39,613 nt of DNA from Flavobacteriales bacterium UBA5081 (GTDB lineage Bacteria > Bacteroidota > Bacteroidia > Flavobacteriales_E > Vicingaceae): NCBI GenBank assembly GCA_002415785.1, contig DIAJ01000010.1, positions 8,619 through 48,231 of the forward strand, given 5' to 3'. Shown one piece after another: positions 32,970 through 39,613 of this stretch. A program made the position numbers and the translations under genes. Position 1 is the stretch's first letter. Each line of letters starts with the position of its first letter. The notes under the pieces are model-generated. The model saw only the letters and a program-made list of their open reading frames with translations. It was not told the origin of the DNA and ran no database searches.

Positions 32970-33784
32970 TATGAGTTTATTTTTCGTAAAATTTCTTTAA
33001 CTAATGTTCTGTACGACTCAACACCATTACAGGCTGGATGAGTCATTGTAGCTGGTTGATTACTTGCTGCAGCTTTTCCCAAGTCCGCATTTTGTGGAAT
33101 AACGGTAGAGAAGCAATCAATAACATCCTTTCTGCGTAATGCATCCATTTGTTGCGAATGCATTGAATAACGACCATCAACTTTCGTAAATACAACTCCA
33201 AGAAACTCAACATTACACTCTTTAAAGCTTCTTTTCCATTTATGAACACGATTGACCAATAATGGTAATCCAATTGAAGGAAATATTTCCGGAACAACAG
33301 GAACAATTATATAATCGCTAATTATTAAGGCATTTTGAGGAGCTAAAGTTAAATTCGGAGGACAGTCTATTAATATATAATCGTATTCAGTAGATAAACC
33401 TTCAAGCTTATTTTTCAAAACACTTTCTCTAGCGGGTACTGAGACTAAATCCAAATCTAAAAATGTTAACTCTAAGTGAGATGGTATTAAGTCTAAATTA
33501 TTAACGCCTCCAACATTTCTAACTATTGCATCATTTATATCGAATTCTTCATCTCTTGAAGACATACCTTTATTCATACCTAAGACATCAGCAATTGTAG
33601 AGCGATCCTTCAATTCTTCCCACTTTTCCAATGAAATTAAAGAAAGGGTTGAATTAGTTTGAGGGTCAATATCAATAATAAGTACTTTCTTATTATGTTC
33701 TTTTGCAAGTAATGCTCCTATTTCTATTGTTGAAGTTGTTTTACCAACTCCACCTTTCATGTTAATAAATGATATTACTTTCAT
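32969..33784 (-). CDS. Plasmid-type ParA ATPase
   Basis: A 271-aa Walker-type ATPase. ISFINMKGGVGKTTS holds the deviant Walker A near residues 8-15, then VLIIDIDPQTNSTLSLI (A') and YDYILIDCPPNLTLAP (Walker B), and VPEIFPSIGLPLLVNRVHKW. The frame is open to an ATG at 33853, but the extra 23 residues are not ParA-like and the ATG at 33784 leaves the standard MKVISFINMKGG start. It differs clearly from the chromosomal ParA at 18512. It leads a three-gene operon (ParA, 158 aa, 236 aa) and has repeat array A about 245 bases upstream. Partition of a plasmid or of an integrated element is the likely role. Confidence 0.9.
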   Translation of the reverse strand: MKVISFINMKGGVGKTTSTIEIGALLAKEHNKKVLIIDIDPQTNSTLSLISLEKWEELKDRSTIADVLGMNKGMSSRDEEFDINDAIVRNVGGVNNLDLIPSHLELTFLDLDLVSVPARESVLKNKLEGLSTEYDYILIDCPPNLTLAPQNALIISDYIIVPVVPEIFPSIGLPLLVNRVHKWKRSFKECNVEFLGVVFTKVDGRYSMHSQQMDALRRKDVIDCFSTVIPQNADLGKAAASNQPATMTHPACNGVESYRTLVKEILRKINS

Positions 33785-34169
33785 ATTTTTTAAATTAATT
33801 ACACATTTCTTCAGTTTAGCAGACTCTCCGCCTGCATTGTTGCCAACATTCATATAACTGCAATTGCTGATACAATATTTATTGTTAAATTGATTTAAAT
33901 GATTGATTTTAAATTCATTGATTAAGTGGTGCCAGCTGGTTAAAAAATATTAAACGCTTGTAATCATTTAATAAGTGTTTGTATGTGTTTAATTTTTGGA
34001 TTGATCGATTTGTTTTTTCAAGCTCAAACAAAGTAAATACATTTTTTTGACAATCAATAATGTAAAGCAACTGTTTTTCTGAACCGGGCTAAAAACTTTC
34101 TGAACAGGGGTATTTTCTTTCTGGATGGGGAAACGATATTTGTAATGTTCTTGGCAGTCGGCGACACTT
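33785..34169. other. Gene-free stretch upstream of the second parA
   Basis: Holds repeat A (34029-34130), three TTGATT motifs in A/T-rich DNA (33890, 33903, 33918; spacings 13 and 15), and the palindrome CCAGCTGG at 33932-33939. These are the kinds of sites seen at partition or replication origins, but none matches a known one. An open frame on the minus strand (33989-34183) is an artefact of the repeat. Confidence 0.5.
34029..34130 (-). repeat. Repeat A, ~100 bp with 21-bp units
   Basis: About 90% alike to repeat C over its whole length by eye. Left part: CAAAGTAAATAC then ATTTTTTTGACAATCAATAA. Right part: contiguous units carrying CTGAACCGGG and CTGAACAGGGG every 21 bases, the last decayed to CTGGATGGGG. 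Read on the minus strand, TTG, 18 bases and TTACTTTG form a promoter-like pair (one mismatch). It is upstream of the parA-like operon. Confidence 0.75.
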
Positions 34170-35429
34170 TTACTTCTTTTCAATTAGTGATTCATAGAGT
34201 TTTGTTCTCCAGAAGTTTATAGATACTATATCATCGTGTTCAAATAAATCTTCTACTTCTCTCAAAAGTTCAAAAAGTTTAAAAGTGTTTGTTACGGAAA
34301 CACTCATTAGCTTATTTAAAATATCTTTTTTATATGTTTGAAATTCAGCTTTTCTTGAGTTTTTTACTTTATCTCTAATAAATTTCCTGATGTCATCAGG
34401 ATGAGAAATTCTAGAAATTCTTTTAGCATCCTCACTTACTTGACTTATAAAGAAGTCAATTAAGTCGGGCAATTTTTGTATTTTATCGAATACTCCTTGA
34501 ACATTTCCTCTGTGCTGGTATGTTAATAAATCCACGGGATGATTTTTGTCCTCTTTTTTGACTCCTGTAGGCTTTAAATATATTTCACTTTTTTTATCAC
34601 TCTCTTCCCACCTTAATTTAAATATGCCATTAAATGATACAGCATTCCTCTTTATTTCATCATTTTCTAAAACTAGGTTAAAAGAAAGTGTGATTTTTTC
34701 ATTGACTTTAAACTCATTACGTAATGCGAATGAAACATATATGTGAGAGTCATCTACTTTATATTTGTTGATGTAAATCTCATTATTTGATTTTTCAACA
34801 TAATCAGCCAAAGCAACTAGTGCAACAAATACTGAGAAATTAATACCAAAATCCTGATAACCGTTAGTTGAGGTTAGTGCTCTGATATAGTATTTATCAT
34901 CTTCAAATTTATGAACTAAACGTAAGCTTTTTTGGTCTGTATTGGCGGAGTTTTTACTAAAGAGATATTCTTTAATTGTATCTATTAAGTCGCTGAAGTC
35001 CTTATCTCTACAATAGTTCGCAAATTTACTGAAACTATAGTAGTCTAATAAATCACTTTTTGCAGTATAAGTCGTTTCTCCAATTAATAAATCAGATTGA
35101 TTATTCTTCAAAATATACTCATCACTTATATTGAATATTTCAAATTCAGCTTTTTCTGCTTCTAACATTTTCTTCAAATGGATGTCTTTGATTTGAGCAT
35201 TAATATCTACTTTATGACATTTGGAGTCTACCTCAAGGATAGAATCTATTAACGATTTTGAATTCCCAATTTTAATCACTTGCGGCTTATCCTCTTCTAC
35301 TTTAAAAGTTGAAATTAATTTATCTTTAAATTCAATTCTTTTTTCTAGAGTTTTTAAAAGTTTTGTAGTTGTCACGAAACTTTGTGTGTCGTAATCATCA
35401 AAGGTCTTAGTTGTAGATTCGATTATCAT
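34170..35429 (-). CDS. Unknown 419-aa protein, likely from a mobile element
   Basis: Not recognised. It has no signal peptide or membrane helix. The N-terminal 150 residues are helical and charged (KLLKTLEKRIEFKDKLIS). The middle looks like mixed strands: LRLVHKFEDDKYYIRALTST, then NKYKVDDSHIYVSFALRNEF, then KITLSFNLVLENDEIKRN. The C-terminal third is helical (LPDLIDFFISQVSEDAKR, FKLFELLREVEDLFEHDD). The layout faintly recalls phage/plasmid DUF932 proteins, but I would not assign it. It stands alone between repeats A and B, so it looks like one unit of a modular array. Codons are A/T-rich like the ParA operon. Confidence 0.6.
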   Translation of the reverse strand: MIIESTTKTFDDYDTQSFVTTTKLLKTLEKRIEFKDKLISTFKVEEDKPQVIKIGNSKSLIDSILEVDSKCHKVDINAQIKDIHLKKMLEAEKAEFEIFNISDEYILKNNQSDLLIGETTYTAKSDLLDYYSFSKFANYCRDKDFSDLIDTIKEYLFSKNSANTDQKSLRLVHKFEDDKYYIRALTSTNGYQDFGINFSVFVALVALADYVEKSNNEIYINKYKVDDSHIYVSFALRNEFKVNEKITLSFNLVLENDEIKRNAVSFNGIFKLRWEESDKKSEIYLKPTGVKKEDKNHPVDLLTYQHRGNVQGVFDKIQKLPDLIDFFISQVSEDAKRISRISHPDDIRKFIRDKVKNSRKAEFQTYKKDILNKLMSVSVTNTFKLFELLREVEDLFEHDDIVSINFWRTKLYESLIEKK

Positions 35430-35494
35430 AATTCATGTAGTTTAAGTTATCTTTAAGAATTGTATAACAATACTTTTTGATATATAATTTTAAA

Positions 35495-35596
35495 CAAATA
35501 AACCACAATTTTATGACAATCAGCAGTGTAAAACAGATGTTTTTTCTGAACTGGGCTAAAAACTTTCTGAACCGGGGTATTTTCTTTCTGAACCGG
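35495..35596 (-). repeat. Repeat B, ~100 bp with 21-bp units
   Basis: The same family as A and C. The right part is the best kept: CTGAACTGGGC, CTGAACCGGGG and CTGAACCGGC at exact 21-base steps. The left part has diverged (TTATGACAATCAGCAGTG instead of TTTTGACAATCAATAATG). It lies 66 bases upstream of the 419-aa gene and 84 bases before the plus-strand secreted protein gene. Confidence 0.75.
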
Positions 35597-35680
35597 CTGT
35601 TTTTTCTTTTAAGCATTGTCATTTATTTATTGAGTTAATTTAAATATTTCTATATTAGACCCTTTAAAACTCATAATAAG

Positions 35681-36700
35681 ATGAAAAAGCGCTTCATAAC
35701 TTTAATTTTATTGGCTGTGGGCTGTACGGTTACCCATGCTCAGAACTATTCCATCCAGCAGTTACACGCTACGCAACAGTTTTACCTAAATAGCACAACG
35801 AGAACAGATTTTGGACATGGAGACAATACAACTTATTTAGCAGTGGAATTACCACCCAATACCAAGGAGTGGTATTATTCTTTTTCTGCAACACAAGAAA
35901 AAAGCAATAAAAGCCTAAACTTATTTCCTCAATTGCTTGATTTGTTTGATCAATCAGGTACTTTGTCAATGGTAATGGAGTCCATTGTTGTGCCTGAGGG
36001 AAATGCACGTACCAATATTAGGGTAACAGACTTTGATAATGCCATGAAATTTAATAATGGAGAAGCATACCATTATTTTCCCGATTTTTCACGAGAGAAC
36101 TACACCGAAGGAGTAGTTAAAGTAACGCAAGGTACTGCTGAAACGGTATACCTATGTTTTGAGAACCCAAACTCACTGGATGGAATTACCTTGAATATAG
36201 AAGTATCTGCAATGGTAGGGGATAAGTCAGAAGGAGAACAAGCCTTAGAAGATTTAGGTGAGTCCATTGATGATTTCATTGAAGCGATCAAGGAGAACAA
36301 ACAAGCTAAAATTGAGAACCAAAAGAAGGCAAATGAATGGCTGAATTATTCGAATACCGGATGGGTCTTGTTTGAAAGTGGACAATATGAACAATCGATG
36401 ATTTATACCCAAAAAGCTCAGGAAATTGCTAATCATCCGGGCTTGTGTTTTAACATGGGCATAGCCAAGTGGGCAAAAGATTCAACCGATTGCTTGCCGG
36501 ATTATTTGGAGGGATTAAATATGTTGTATGACCTTTCGTCTAAAGAAGAAGCCGTGGAGTTGCTGGAGAGTGCATTAAGTGATATTGAAACGGCTGAAGA
36601 AAAGATAGAGGGCTTTAAGCGGCATGAAGCGACATATGCTGTGGTTAAACATAAGTTAGGAGAAATTCAGACCATTGAAAACTGGAAGCGAAAAAGGTAA
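35681..36700 (+). CDS. Exported protein of unknown function with TPR-like tail
   Basis: A 339-aa protein with a clear signal peptide (ITLILLAVGCTVTHAQ). Residues about 20-175 look like a beta-rich domain (TTYLAVELPPNTKEWYYSFSA, NIRVTDFDNAMKF, ETVYLCFENPNSLDGI), reminiscent of a jelly-roll or carbohydrate-binding fold; this is inference. A charged linker (DFIEAIKENKQAKIENQKK) leads to TPR-like helices (WLNYSNTGWVLFESGQYEQS, NHPGLCFNMGIAKWAKD). There is no T9SS sorting domain or lipobox, so it is probably periplasmic. It is the only plus-strand gene in the island. Confidence 0.7.
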   Translation: MKKRFITLILLAVGCTVTHAQNYSIQQLHATQQFYLNSTTRTDFGHGDNTTYLAVELPPNTKEWYYSFSATQEKSNKSLNLFPQLLDLFDQSGTLSMVMESIVVPEGNARTNIRVTDFDNAMKFNNGEAYHYFPDFSRENYTEGVVKVTQGTAETVYLCFENPNSLDGITLNIEVSAMVGDKSEGEQALEDLGESIDDFIEAIKENKQAKIENQKKANEWLNYSNTGWVLFESGQYEQSMIYTQKAQEIANHPGLCFNMGIAKWAKDSTDCLPDYLEGLNMLYDLSSKEEAVELLESALSDIETAEEKIEGFKRHEATYAVVKHKLGEIQTIENWKRKR

Positions 36701-36762
36701 GGGACTTTTTTATCTATTCTTTTTCTAAAGGTGTACATATCGGAGTTCGACATGAGAGCTTT

Positions 36763-37116
36763 TTATGAGTTGATCAACCTGGCTCGTAACCTTTTAAACT
36801 CATCTTCAGAAATTAAATTCTCATTTCTTAATTTTTTTAATTTCTCTAGTTCATCTGCAATTGATTGCGTAGAAAAACTAGCCTGTTTCGATTGAGAAAG
36901 CTTATTCAAGGCTTCTTGTTGGCTCTGTTGAGCATTCAATATTTTAGCTTTATAGGCTTCATCTGCTTCATTTTTGGAAGCCAATGTAATAATTATCCCG
37001 ATTAAAGGACTTAACAACAGTGATAGCCCAAATGCTCCCAGGAAACCTATTCTTCTTCCTATGCCAATGAAGCCAACAATAATGCTAAAAAAGAACCATC
37101 CTAAAAATATTCCCAT
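36763..37116 (-). CDS. Small membrane protein with SHOCT domain
   Basis: A 117-aa protein. Two membrane helices (FLGWFFFSIIVGFIGIG and GAFGLSLLLSPLIGIIITLA) are followed by a polar linker (NAQQSQQEALNKLSQSKQ) and a C-terminal SHOCT domain: DELEKLKKLRNENLISEDEFKRLRARLI in full spans residues about 88-115, with the key LxxLxxxGxIxxxEFxxxKxxLL-like pattern. SHOCT domains are thought to mediate oligomer formation. It starts 3 bases after the preceding gene ends, so it is the last gene of a three-gene unit with the 135-aa and 50-aa proteins. Confidence 0.8.
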   Translation of the reverse strand: MGIFLGWFFFSIIVGFIGIGRRIGFLGAFGLSLLLSPLIGIIITLASKNEADEAYKAKILNAQQSQQEALNKLSQSKQASFSTQSIADELEKLKKLRNENLISEDEFKRLRARLINS

Positions 37117-37119
37117 TTC

Positions 37120-37527
37120 CTATCTTAGTTTCAAAACAATGCATTCTTTAAATCCATTTCTTAAGATAATGGCATCCGGTTTATCATAGTCTTGTGTTAC
37201 CAGCTGAAGTGTACTGTTTAATTTTTCATGATAAGATGCTCCTTGGAATATACCCAAAGCTTTTTCCGTCCAATGTTTGTCTTTGGATAATATATCTTCA
37301 ATGGCTTTTTCAAGTAGTCCATTATTTATTCTCCCAACTTCTTTAAAAGCGTCCTTATCTACGGGATTACTTTCCATAAAGATCATGATACCACTTTTTT
37401 GCTCTACTTTTGCATAGTCGATTGGTAGGTCTTTCTCATTATTTTTATAGTCATCCGGTAGATTGGGATAAACTAGGTACATAACGATTGCTCCAAGTAT
37501 AAGTCCGAGAATTACTTTTGTATTCAT
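37120..37527 (-). CDS. Unknown 135-aa membrane-anchored protein
   Basis: Not recognised. One N-terminal membrane helix (KVILGLILGAIVMYLVYP) is followed by a soluble domain with conserved-looking charged segments (DYAKVEQKSGIMIFMESNP, LEKAIEDILSKDKHWTEKAL) and the end DAIILRNGFKECIVLKL. The frame is open a further 23 codons to 37596, overlapping the 50-aa gene, but the ATG at 37527 places the helix at the N-terminus and leaves a 28-base gap after that gene; it is preferred. It lies between the 50-aa and SHOCT genes. Confidence 0.7.
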   Translation of the reverse strand: MNTKVILGLILGAIVMYLVYPNLPDDYKNNEKDLPIDYAKVEQKSGIMIFMESNPVDKDAFKEVGRINNGLLEKAIEDILSKDKHWTEKALGIFQGASYHEKLNSTLQLVTQDYDKPDAIILRNGFKECIVLKLR

Positions 37528-37555
37528 AATGATTTGGTGTTTGTTGAAATTGGTG

Positions 37556-37708
37556 TTAATTTGATAGAACCCAGGTCGCCCCATGGTCGTTATCACTCTG
37601 ACAAGGAGGGAAGGTGTCTCCGTGCTGAATATTAATGGTTGAACTAGGGTGTTTCTCGCAAAAGTAAACTCCCGACTTTATACATTTCTCTCCTGTTTTT
37701 CCGCGCAT
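37556..37708 (-). CDS. Small 50-aa Cys-containing protein (YjzC-like)
   Basis: A short gene translated as MRGKTGEKCIKSGVYFC and onward, ending DHGATWVLSN. The layout TGEKC-x2-SGVYFC, then HPSSTINIQHGDTFPPC, then HGATW resembles small YjzC-type proteins (KTGE--P-SG-Y ... GD-FPP ... W). Three Cys with several His could hold a metal. It is first in the unit with the 135-aa and SHOCT genes and starts 31 bases after repeat C. A purine-rich AAACAGGAGAG lies inside it, not before it. Short length makes it easy to miss; the conserved-looking motifs and spacing argue that it is real. Confidence 0.65.
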   Translation of the reverse strand: MRGKTGEKCIKSGVYFCEKHPSSTINIQHGDTFPPCQSDNDHGATWVLSN

Positions 37709-37738
37709 AATCGTATAATTTTAAAAATTGATTGGAGT

Positions 37739-37860
37739 CAAAGTAAATACATTTTTTTGACAATCAATAATGTAAAATAGCTGTTTTTTCTGAACTGGGC
37801 TAAAAACTTTCTGAACCGGGGTATTTTCTTTCTGAAAGGGGTGTTTTTCTTTGTAAAGGG
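37739..37860 (-). repeat. Repeat C, 100-120 bp with four 21-bp units
   Basis: The longest copy. On the minus strand four consecutive 21-base units end in CACCC, TACCCC, TAGCCC and CTATT and share TTCAGAAA near the start of each. The left part matches repeat A almost base for base, including CAAAGTAAATAC and TTTTTTTGACAATCAATAAT. It lies 31 bases upstream of the 50-aa gene. Confidence 0.75.
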
Positions 37861-37960
37861 GAGGAGTAAGGGTGTTTAAACAGTGCGTTGTTAATCACGA
37901 ACTTTTACGAGAGGCGGGAAAAAACTGTCTACGCTGTATTTTATGCCTATTGATGGTGAC

Positions 37961-38503
37961 TCACTTTGTATTTCTTTTTCGTTTGTAATGCAGTTGAGCT
38001 AATCCTGTATCAAATGATTTTACTTTCATAAGTTCAAGGAGTTGTTCATCTCTGCCATCTTTAAATAATCTTGTACCATTACCTAACAAAACAGGAACGA
38101 CCGAGATAATAAACTCATCAATCAAGTCATATTTTAAAAGTTCATTAATTACTTCTGCACCACCATCACAATATATGTTTTTCCCATTTTCTGATTTAAG
38201 TTGCTCTACCAAATCACTCATTTTTCCTGTGTAAAAGGTAGTTCTGCCAACACTTGGTTTCGGGGTTCTTGTGATAACATATACGTCCCTTTGACCATTG
38301 TCATAAAATGATGAGCCAATTTCCTTAAGGACATAATCATAGGTTTTTCTACCAATAATCAAAGTGTCAATTGTATCTGTAAATTCTTTATAGCCATAGT
38401 CTTCACCTTCTTTTTCTACGAGTTTTAAGAAACTCAAATCGTCATTAGGTTTTGCTATGTAGCCGTCTAAACTTGTGGCAATGAAAAGTGATATTTTTCG
38501 CAT
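37961..38503 (-). CDS. RibD C-terminal-like (dihydrofolate reductase family) protein
   Basis: A 180-aa reductase-fold protein. The opening MRKISLFIATSLDGYIAKP is typical; further marks are TDTLIIGRKTYDYVL, DVYVITRTPKPS and the NADPH-binding NIYCDGGAEVINELL, then SVVPVLLGNGTRLF. Relatives such as B. subtilis YwjB/YyaP lack a proven substrate; RibD proteins reduce pyrimidine intermediates of riboflavin synthesis. It is unlikely to be the cell's main FolA. It follows the AraC-type regulator by 71 bases, with its own -7 box, and is probably under its control. Confidence 0.88.
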   Translation of the reverse strand: MRKISLFIATSLDGYIAKPNDDLSFLKLVEKEGEDYGYKEFTDTIDTLIIGRKTYDYVLKEIGSSFYDNGQRDVYVITRTPKPSVGRTTFYTGKMSDLVEQLKSENGKNIYCDGGAEVINELLKYDLIDEFIISVVPVLLGNGTRLFKDGRDEQLLELMKVKSFDTGLAQLHYKRKRNTK

Positions 38504-38526
38504 TTGGTTTAAATTTTAATTTTTTT

Positions 38527-38534
38527 CAAAATTA
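38527..38534 (-). promoter_or_regulatory. -7 promoter element of the reductase gene
   Basis: Minus-strand TAATTTTG, an exact TAnnTTTG, 24 bases before the start at 38503. No -33 is clear, as might be expected of a promoter needing an activator. Confidence 0.5.
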
Positions 38535-38574
38535 ATTTTAGACAAGCATTTAGGCTTTGTAAAAATGCGACATT

Positions 38575-39309
38575 TTAAAGTAGCGATGGTGAAAGTCCTG
38601 TATTTCGCTTGATTTCATTATTGAGATGTGAATGGTCATAATAACCACACTCAAATGCAATATCTAATAAACTGCGTTTTTCACATGAATTTTTAATTAT
38701 GTTCAAAGCATTTTGAAAGCGAATAATGTTTGAGTATTCTTTTGGTGAAATTCCTATTTGCGATTTAAACTTTCTTTCCAATTGCCGTACGGATATATGA
38801 TTCCGCTTTGAAAGTTCTGAAATACTCAATTTCCCATTTGAAGAATGAATATCATTGATTATAGATTGTAGTTGAATCACTTTGCTTTTAATTCTGTCTA
38901 AAAAATATTGGTTAAGATAATTGGAACGTTTGGCAAGAATTTTATCAATATTAAATGAATTGGGTTTTTCAAATTCAATGGTGTTATCTATCAGTTCATT
39001 CTGTGCTGCATAATTATAAAAATTGGCAAAAGTTGCAGCTTTGAGACAAACTCCTAATAGATGTGTGTTGCTATCGATAAAACTGTCTTTAAAAGAAGTC
39101 ATTGCGCCAACCACATAGGTTTTTCCGAATTCCATAGATACAGTGCCATTGTCGGTCAAACAGCTTGCTCCCAAGTTCATTACTAATCCTACACAACCAT
39201 CTGGGAAAATTCGCTCCCATTGTCTGTCCAATTCTTCCCCTTTCAGTTCCCAATAAGAATGAATAAAGGGTTCTAATTCTTTGTATGGTTTTATCTCTAT
39301 GTATTCCAT
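38575..39309 (-). CDS. AraC-family transcriptional regulator
   Basis: A 244-aa regulator. The N-terminal domain (YIEIKPYKELEPFIHSYWEL, ERIFPDGCVGLVMNLG) is the small DUF6597-like sensor common in this family. The C-terminal DNA-binding domain has two helix-turn-helix units: LSISELSKRNHISVRQLERK, then LLDIAFECGYYDHSHLNNEI, ending in the standard KRNTGLSPS. It lies directly before the reductase gene and likely controls it. An inverted repeat just upstream of its start may be the self-regulation site. The ligand is unknown. Confidence 0.9.
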   Translation of the reverse strand: MEYIEIKPYKELEPFIHSYWELKGEELDRQWERIFPDGCVGLVMNLGASCLTDNGTVSMEFGKTYVVGAMTSFKDSFIDSNTHLLGVCLKAATFANFYNYAAQNELIDNTIEFEKPNSFNIDKILAKRSNYLNQYFLDRIKSKVIQLQSIINDIHSSNGKLSISELSKRNHISVRQLERKFKSQIGISPKEYSNIIRFQNALNIIKNSCEKRSLLDIAFECGYYDHSHLNNEIKRNTGLSPSLL

Positions 39310-39310
39310 C

Positions 39311-39342
39311 AGTTTCGTGATGATGTTTAAATGACCGAAACT
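39311..39342. promoter_or_regulatory. Inverted repeat before the AraC-type gene
   Basis: AGTTTCG and CGAAACT are perfect 7-bp arms 18 bases apart, starting 2 bases upstream of the start codon at 39309. Candidate regulator site or leader hairpin. Confidence 0.4.
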
Positions 39343-39440
39343 AGTATATATTCACAATAATACAATACTTTTTATGAATTTTATTTGCAATTCGCGAATC
39401 GTGAATCAAGAATATAATTTGATCAATATGGCATACAATC

Positions 39441-39490
39441 TCAACCGGGTTATTTTTTGTGTGAATGGGTGTTTTACTTTTTAAAGGGGT
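39441..39490 (-). repeat. Degenerate repeat D
   Basis: AACCGGGTTATTTTTTGTG, TGAATGGGTGTTTTACTTTT and AAAGGGGT keep the spacing of about 20-21 bases and the GGG pattern of repeats A-C, but the CTGAAC core is mostly lost and the left half is missing. It stands about 130 bases upstream of the AraC-type gene, also on the minus strand. Confidence 0.4.
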
Positions 39491-39507
39491 AGTAAAGTCG
39501 GCTTCTA

Positions 39508-39534
39508 TTTAGGGGCGAAGCCGTCTAGTCGATT
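39508..39534. repeat. Imperfect direct repeat, right copy (island edge candidate)
   Basis: TTTAGGGGCGAAGCCGTCTA then GTCGATT matches the copy at 31737-31763 at 23 of 27 positions. With the bases just before it, AGTCGGCTTC and GAAGCCGTCT form a 10-bp stem with one mismatch. Confidence 0.45.
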
Positions 39535-39613
39535 ACAATACGTTTTTAATTATCTGAATGTTCGAAATGATACCTTAAACTATTTAAATGTTTATTTGAA
39601 TTTTGTCTAGAAG

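Larger units (their letters stand above)
39310..39613. other. Gene-free right end of the window
   Basis: No gene seen. It holds AGTTTCG/CGAAACT (39311-39317 and 39336-39342) right before the AraC-type gene, degenerate repeat D (39441-39490), and the right copy of the 27-bp imperfect repeat (39508-39534), which is part of a hairpin. Confidence 0.5.

Noticed and set aside
33785..33853. Longer N-terminus for the plasmid-type ParA
   Set aside because: The extra 23 residues are unlike ParA, and the ATG at 33784 gives the usual MKVISFINMKGG start.
33989..34183. 64-codon open frame over repeat A
   Set aside because: The coding pattern follows the repeat and is not shared by the other copies; no motif, and it overlaps the end of the 419-aa gene.
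35407..35622. Open frame on the minus strand with FRKK-like repeats
   Set aside because: It is a translation of repeat B; the matching parts of repeats A and C read in other frames or are broken, and it overlaps the 419-aa gene start.
37528..37596. Longer N-terminus for the 135-aa protein
   Set aside because: It would overlap the 50-aa gene in another frame and place the membrane helix inside.
34071..37860. CRISPR array
   Set aside because: The 21-bp units follow one another without spacers, arrays have only 3-4 units, and there are no cas genes.
31737..39534. Integron cassette array with attC sites
   Set aside because: The repeats do not show the attC core sites (GTTRRRY / RYYYAAC) or an integron integrase; the cassette idea remains only as a loose analogy.

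Overview
The window looks like a piece of a low-GC chromosome from the Bacteroidota, probably a flavobacterium-like member. Three lines of evidence support this. Gene content: the bacillithiol gene bshA, type IX secretion (T9SS) genes and cargo, an S46 dipeptidyl-peptidase, and the order parA-parB-DUF5683-dapB-lepB. Promoters: most that can be read carry the Bacteroidota -7 element TAnnTTTG (usually TACTTTTG or TAATTTTG). Translation: strong Shine-Dalgarno sequences are rare. Species cannot be told from the sequence alone.

Layout. 1-7.3 kb: a TPR sensor kinase (minus), a rhodanese, a long non-coding stretch with a nested palindrome, a fused GH3/beta-lactamase-like protein overlapping bshA, then tRNA-Arg(ACG). 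7.26-13.0 kb: three tandem minus-strand T9SS cargo genes; the one nearest the tRNA is split by a 1,018-bp IS982-type insertion with intact 8-bp target duplication. 13.1-20.0 kb: a minus-strand housekeeping run (UPF0173 hydrolase, parA, parB, DUF5683, dapB, lepB, ubiE, porT). 20.2-23.3 kb: plus-strand FMN reductase, truA and an ABC exporter. 23.3-25.1 kb: a BlaI-type repressor with its operator and a BlaR1-like M56 protease fused to a cell-wall amidase. 25.1-29.3 kb: a DUF6687-like protein, DPP11 and AMP nucleosidase. 29.6-31.6 kb: an ArsR/SdpI/hydrolase operon with a visible operator.

31.7-39.5 kb is accessory DNA: a second ParA with two unfamiliar partners, a 419-aa orphan, a secreted orphan, a small-protein/SHOCT cluster, and an AraC-reductase pair. 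Three closely similar ~100-bp repeats (34029, 35495, 37739) and a degenerate fourth (39441) lie here in one orientation. Each contains contiguous 21-bp units and each stands upstream of a minus-strand gene. A weaker ~27-bp repeat occurs near both ends (31737, 39508). This looks like a plasmid-derived or cassette-like island.

The two most unusual items are this repeat family with its ParA module, and the BlaI/M56-amidase pair. The latter joins a protease sensor to a peptidoglycan hydrolase under an operator that sits on its own promoter. Genes linked to the cell envelope recur (GH3/beta-lactamase, M56-amidase, SdpI, T9SS cargo, PorT, LepB), but they need not be functionally connected.
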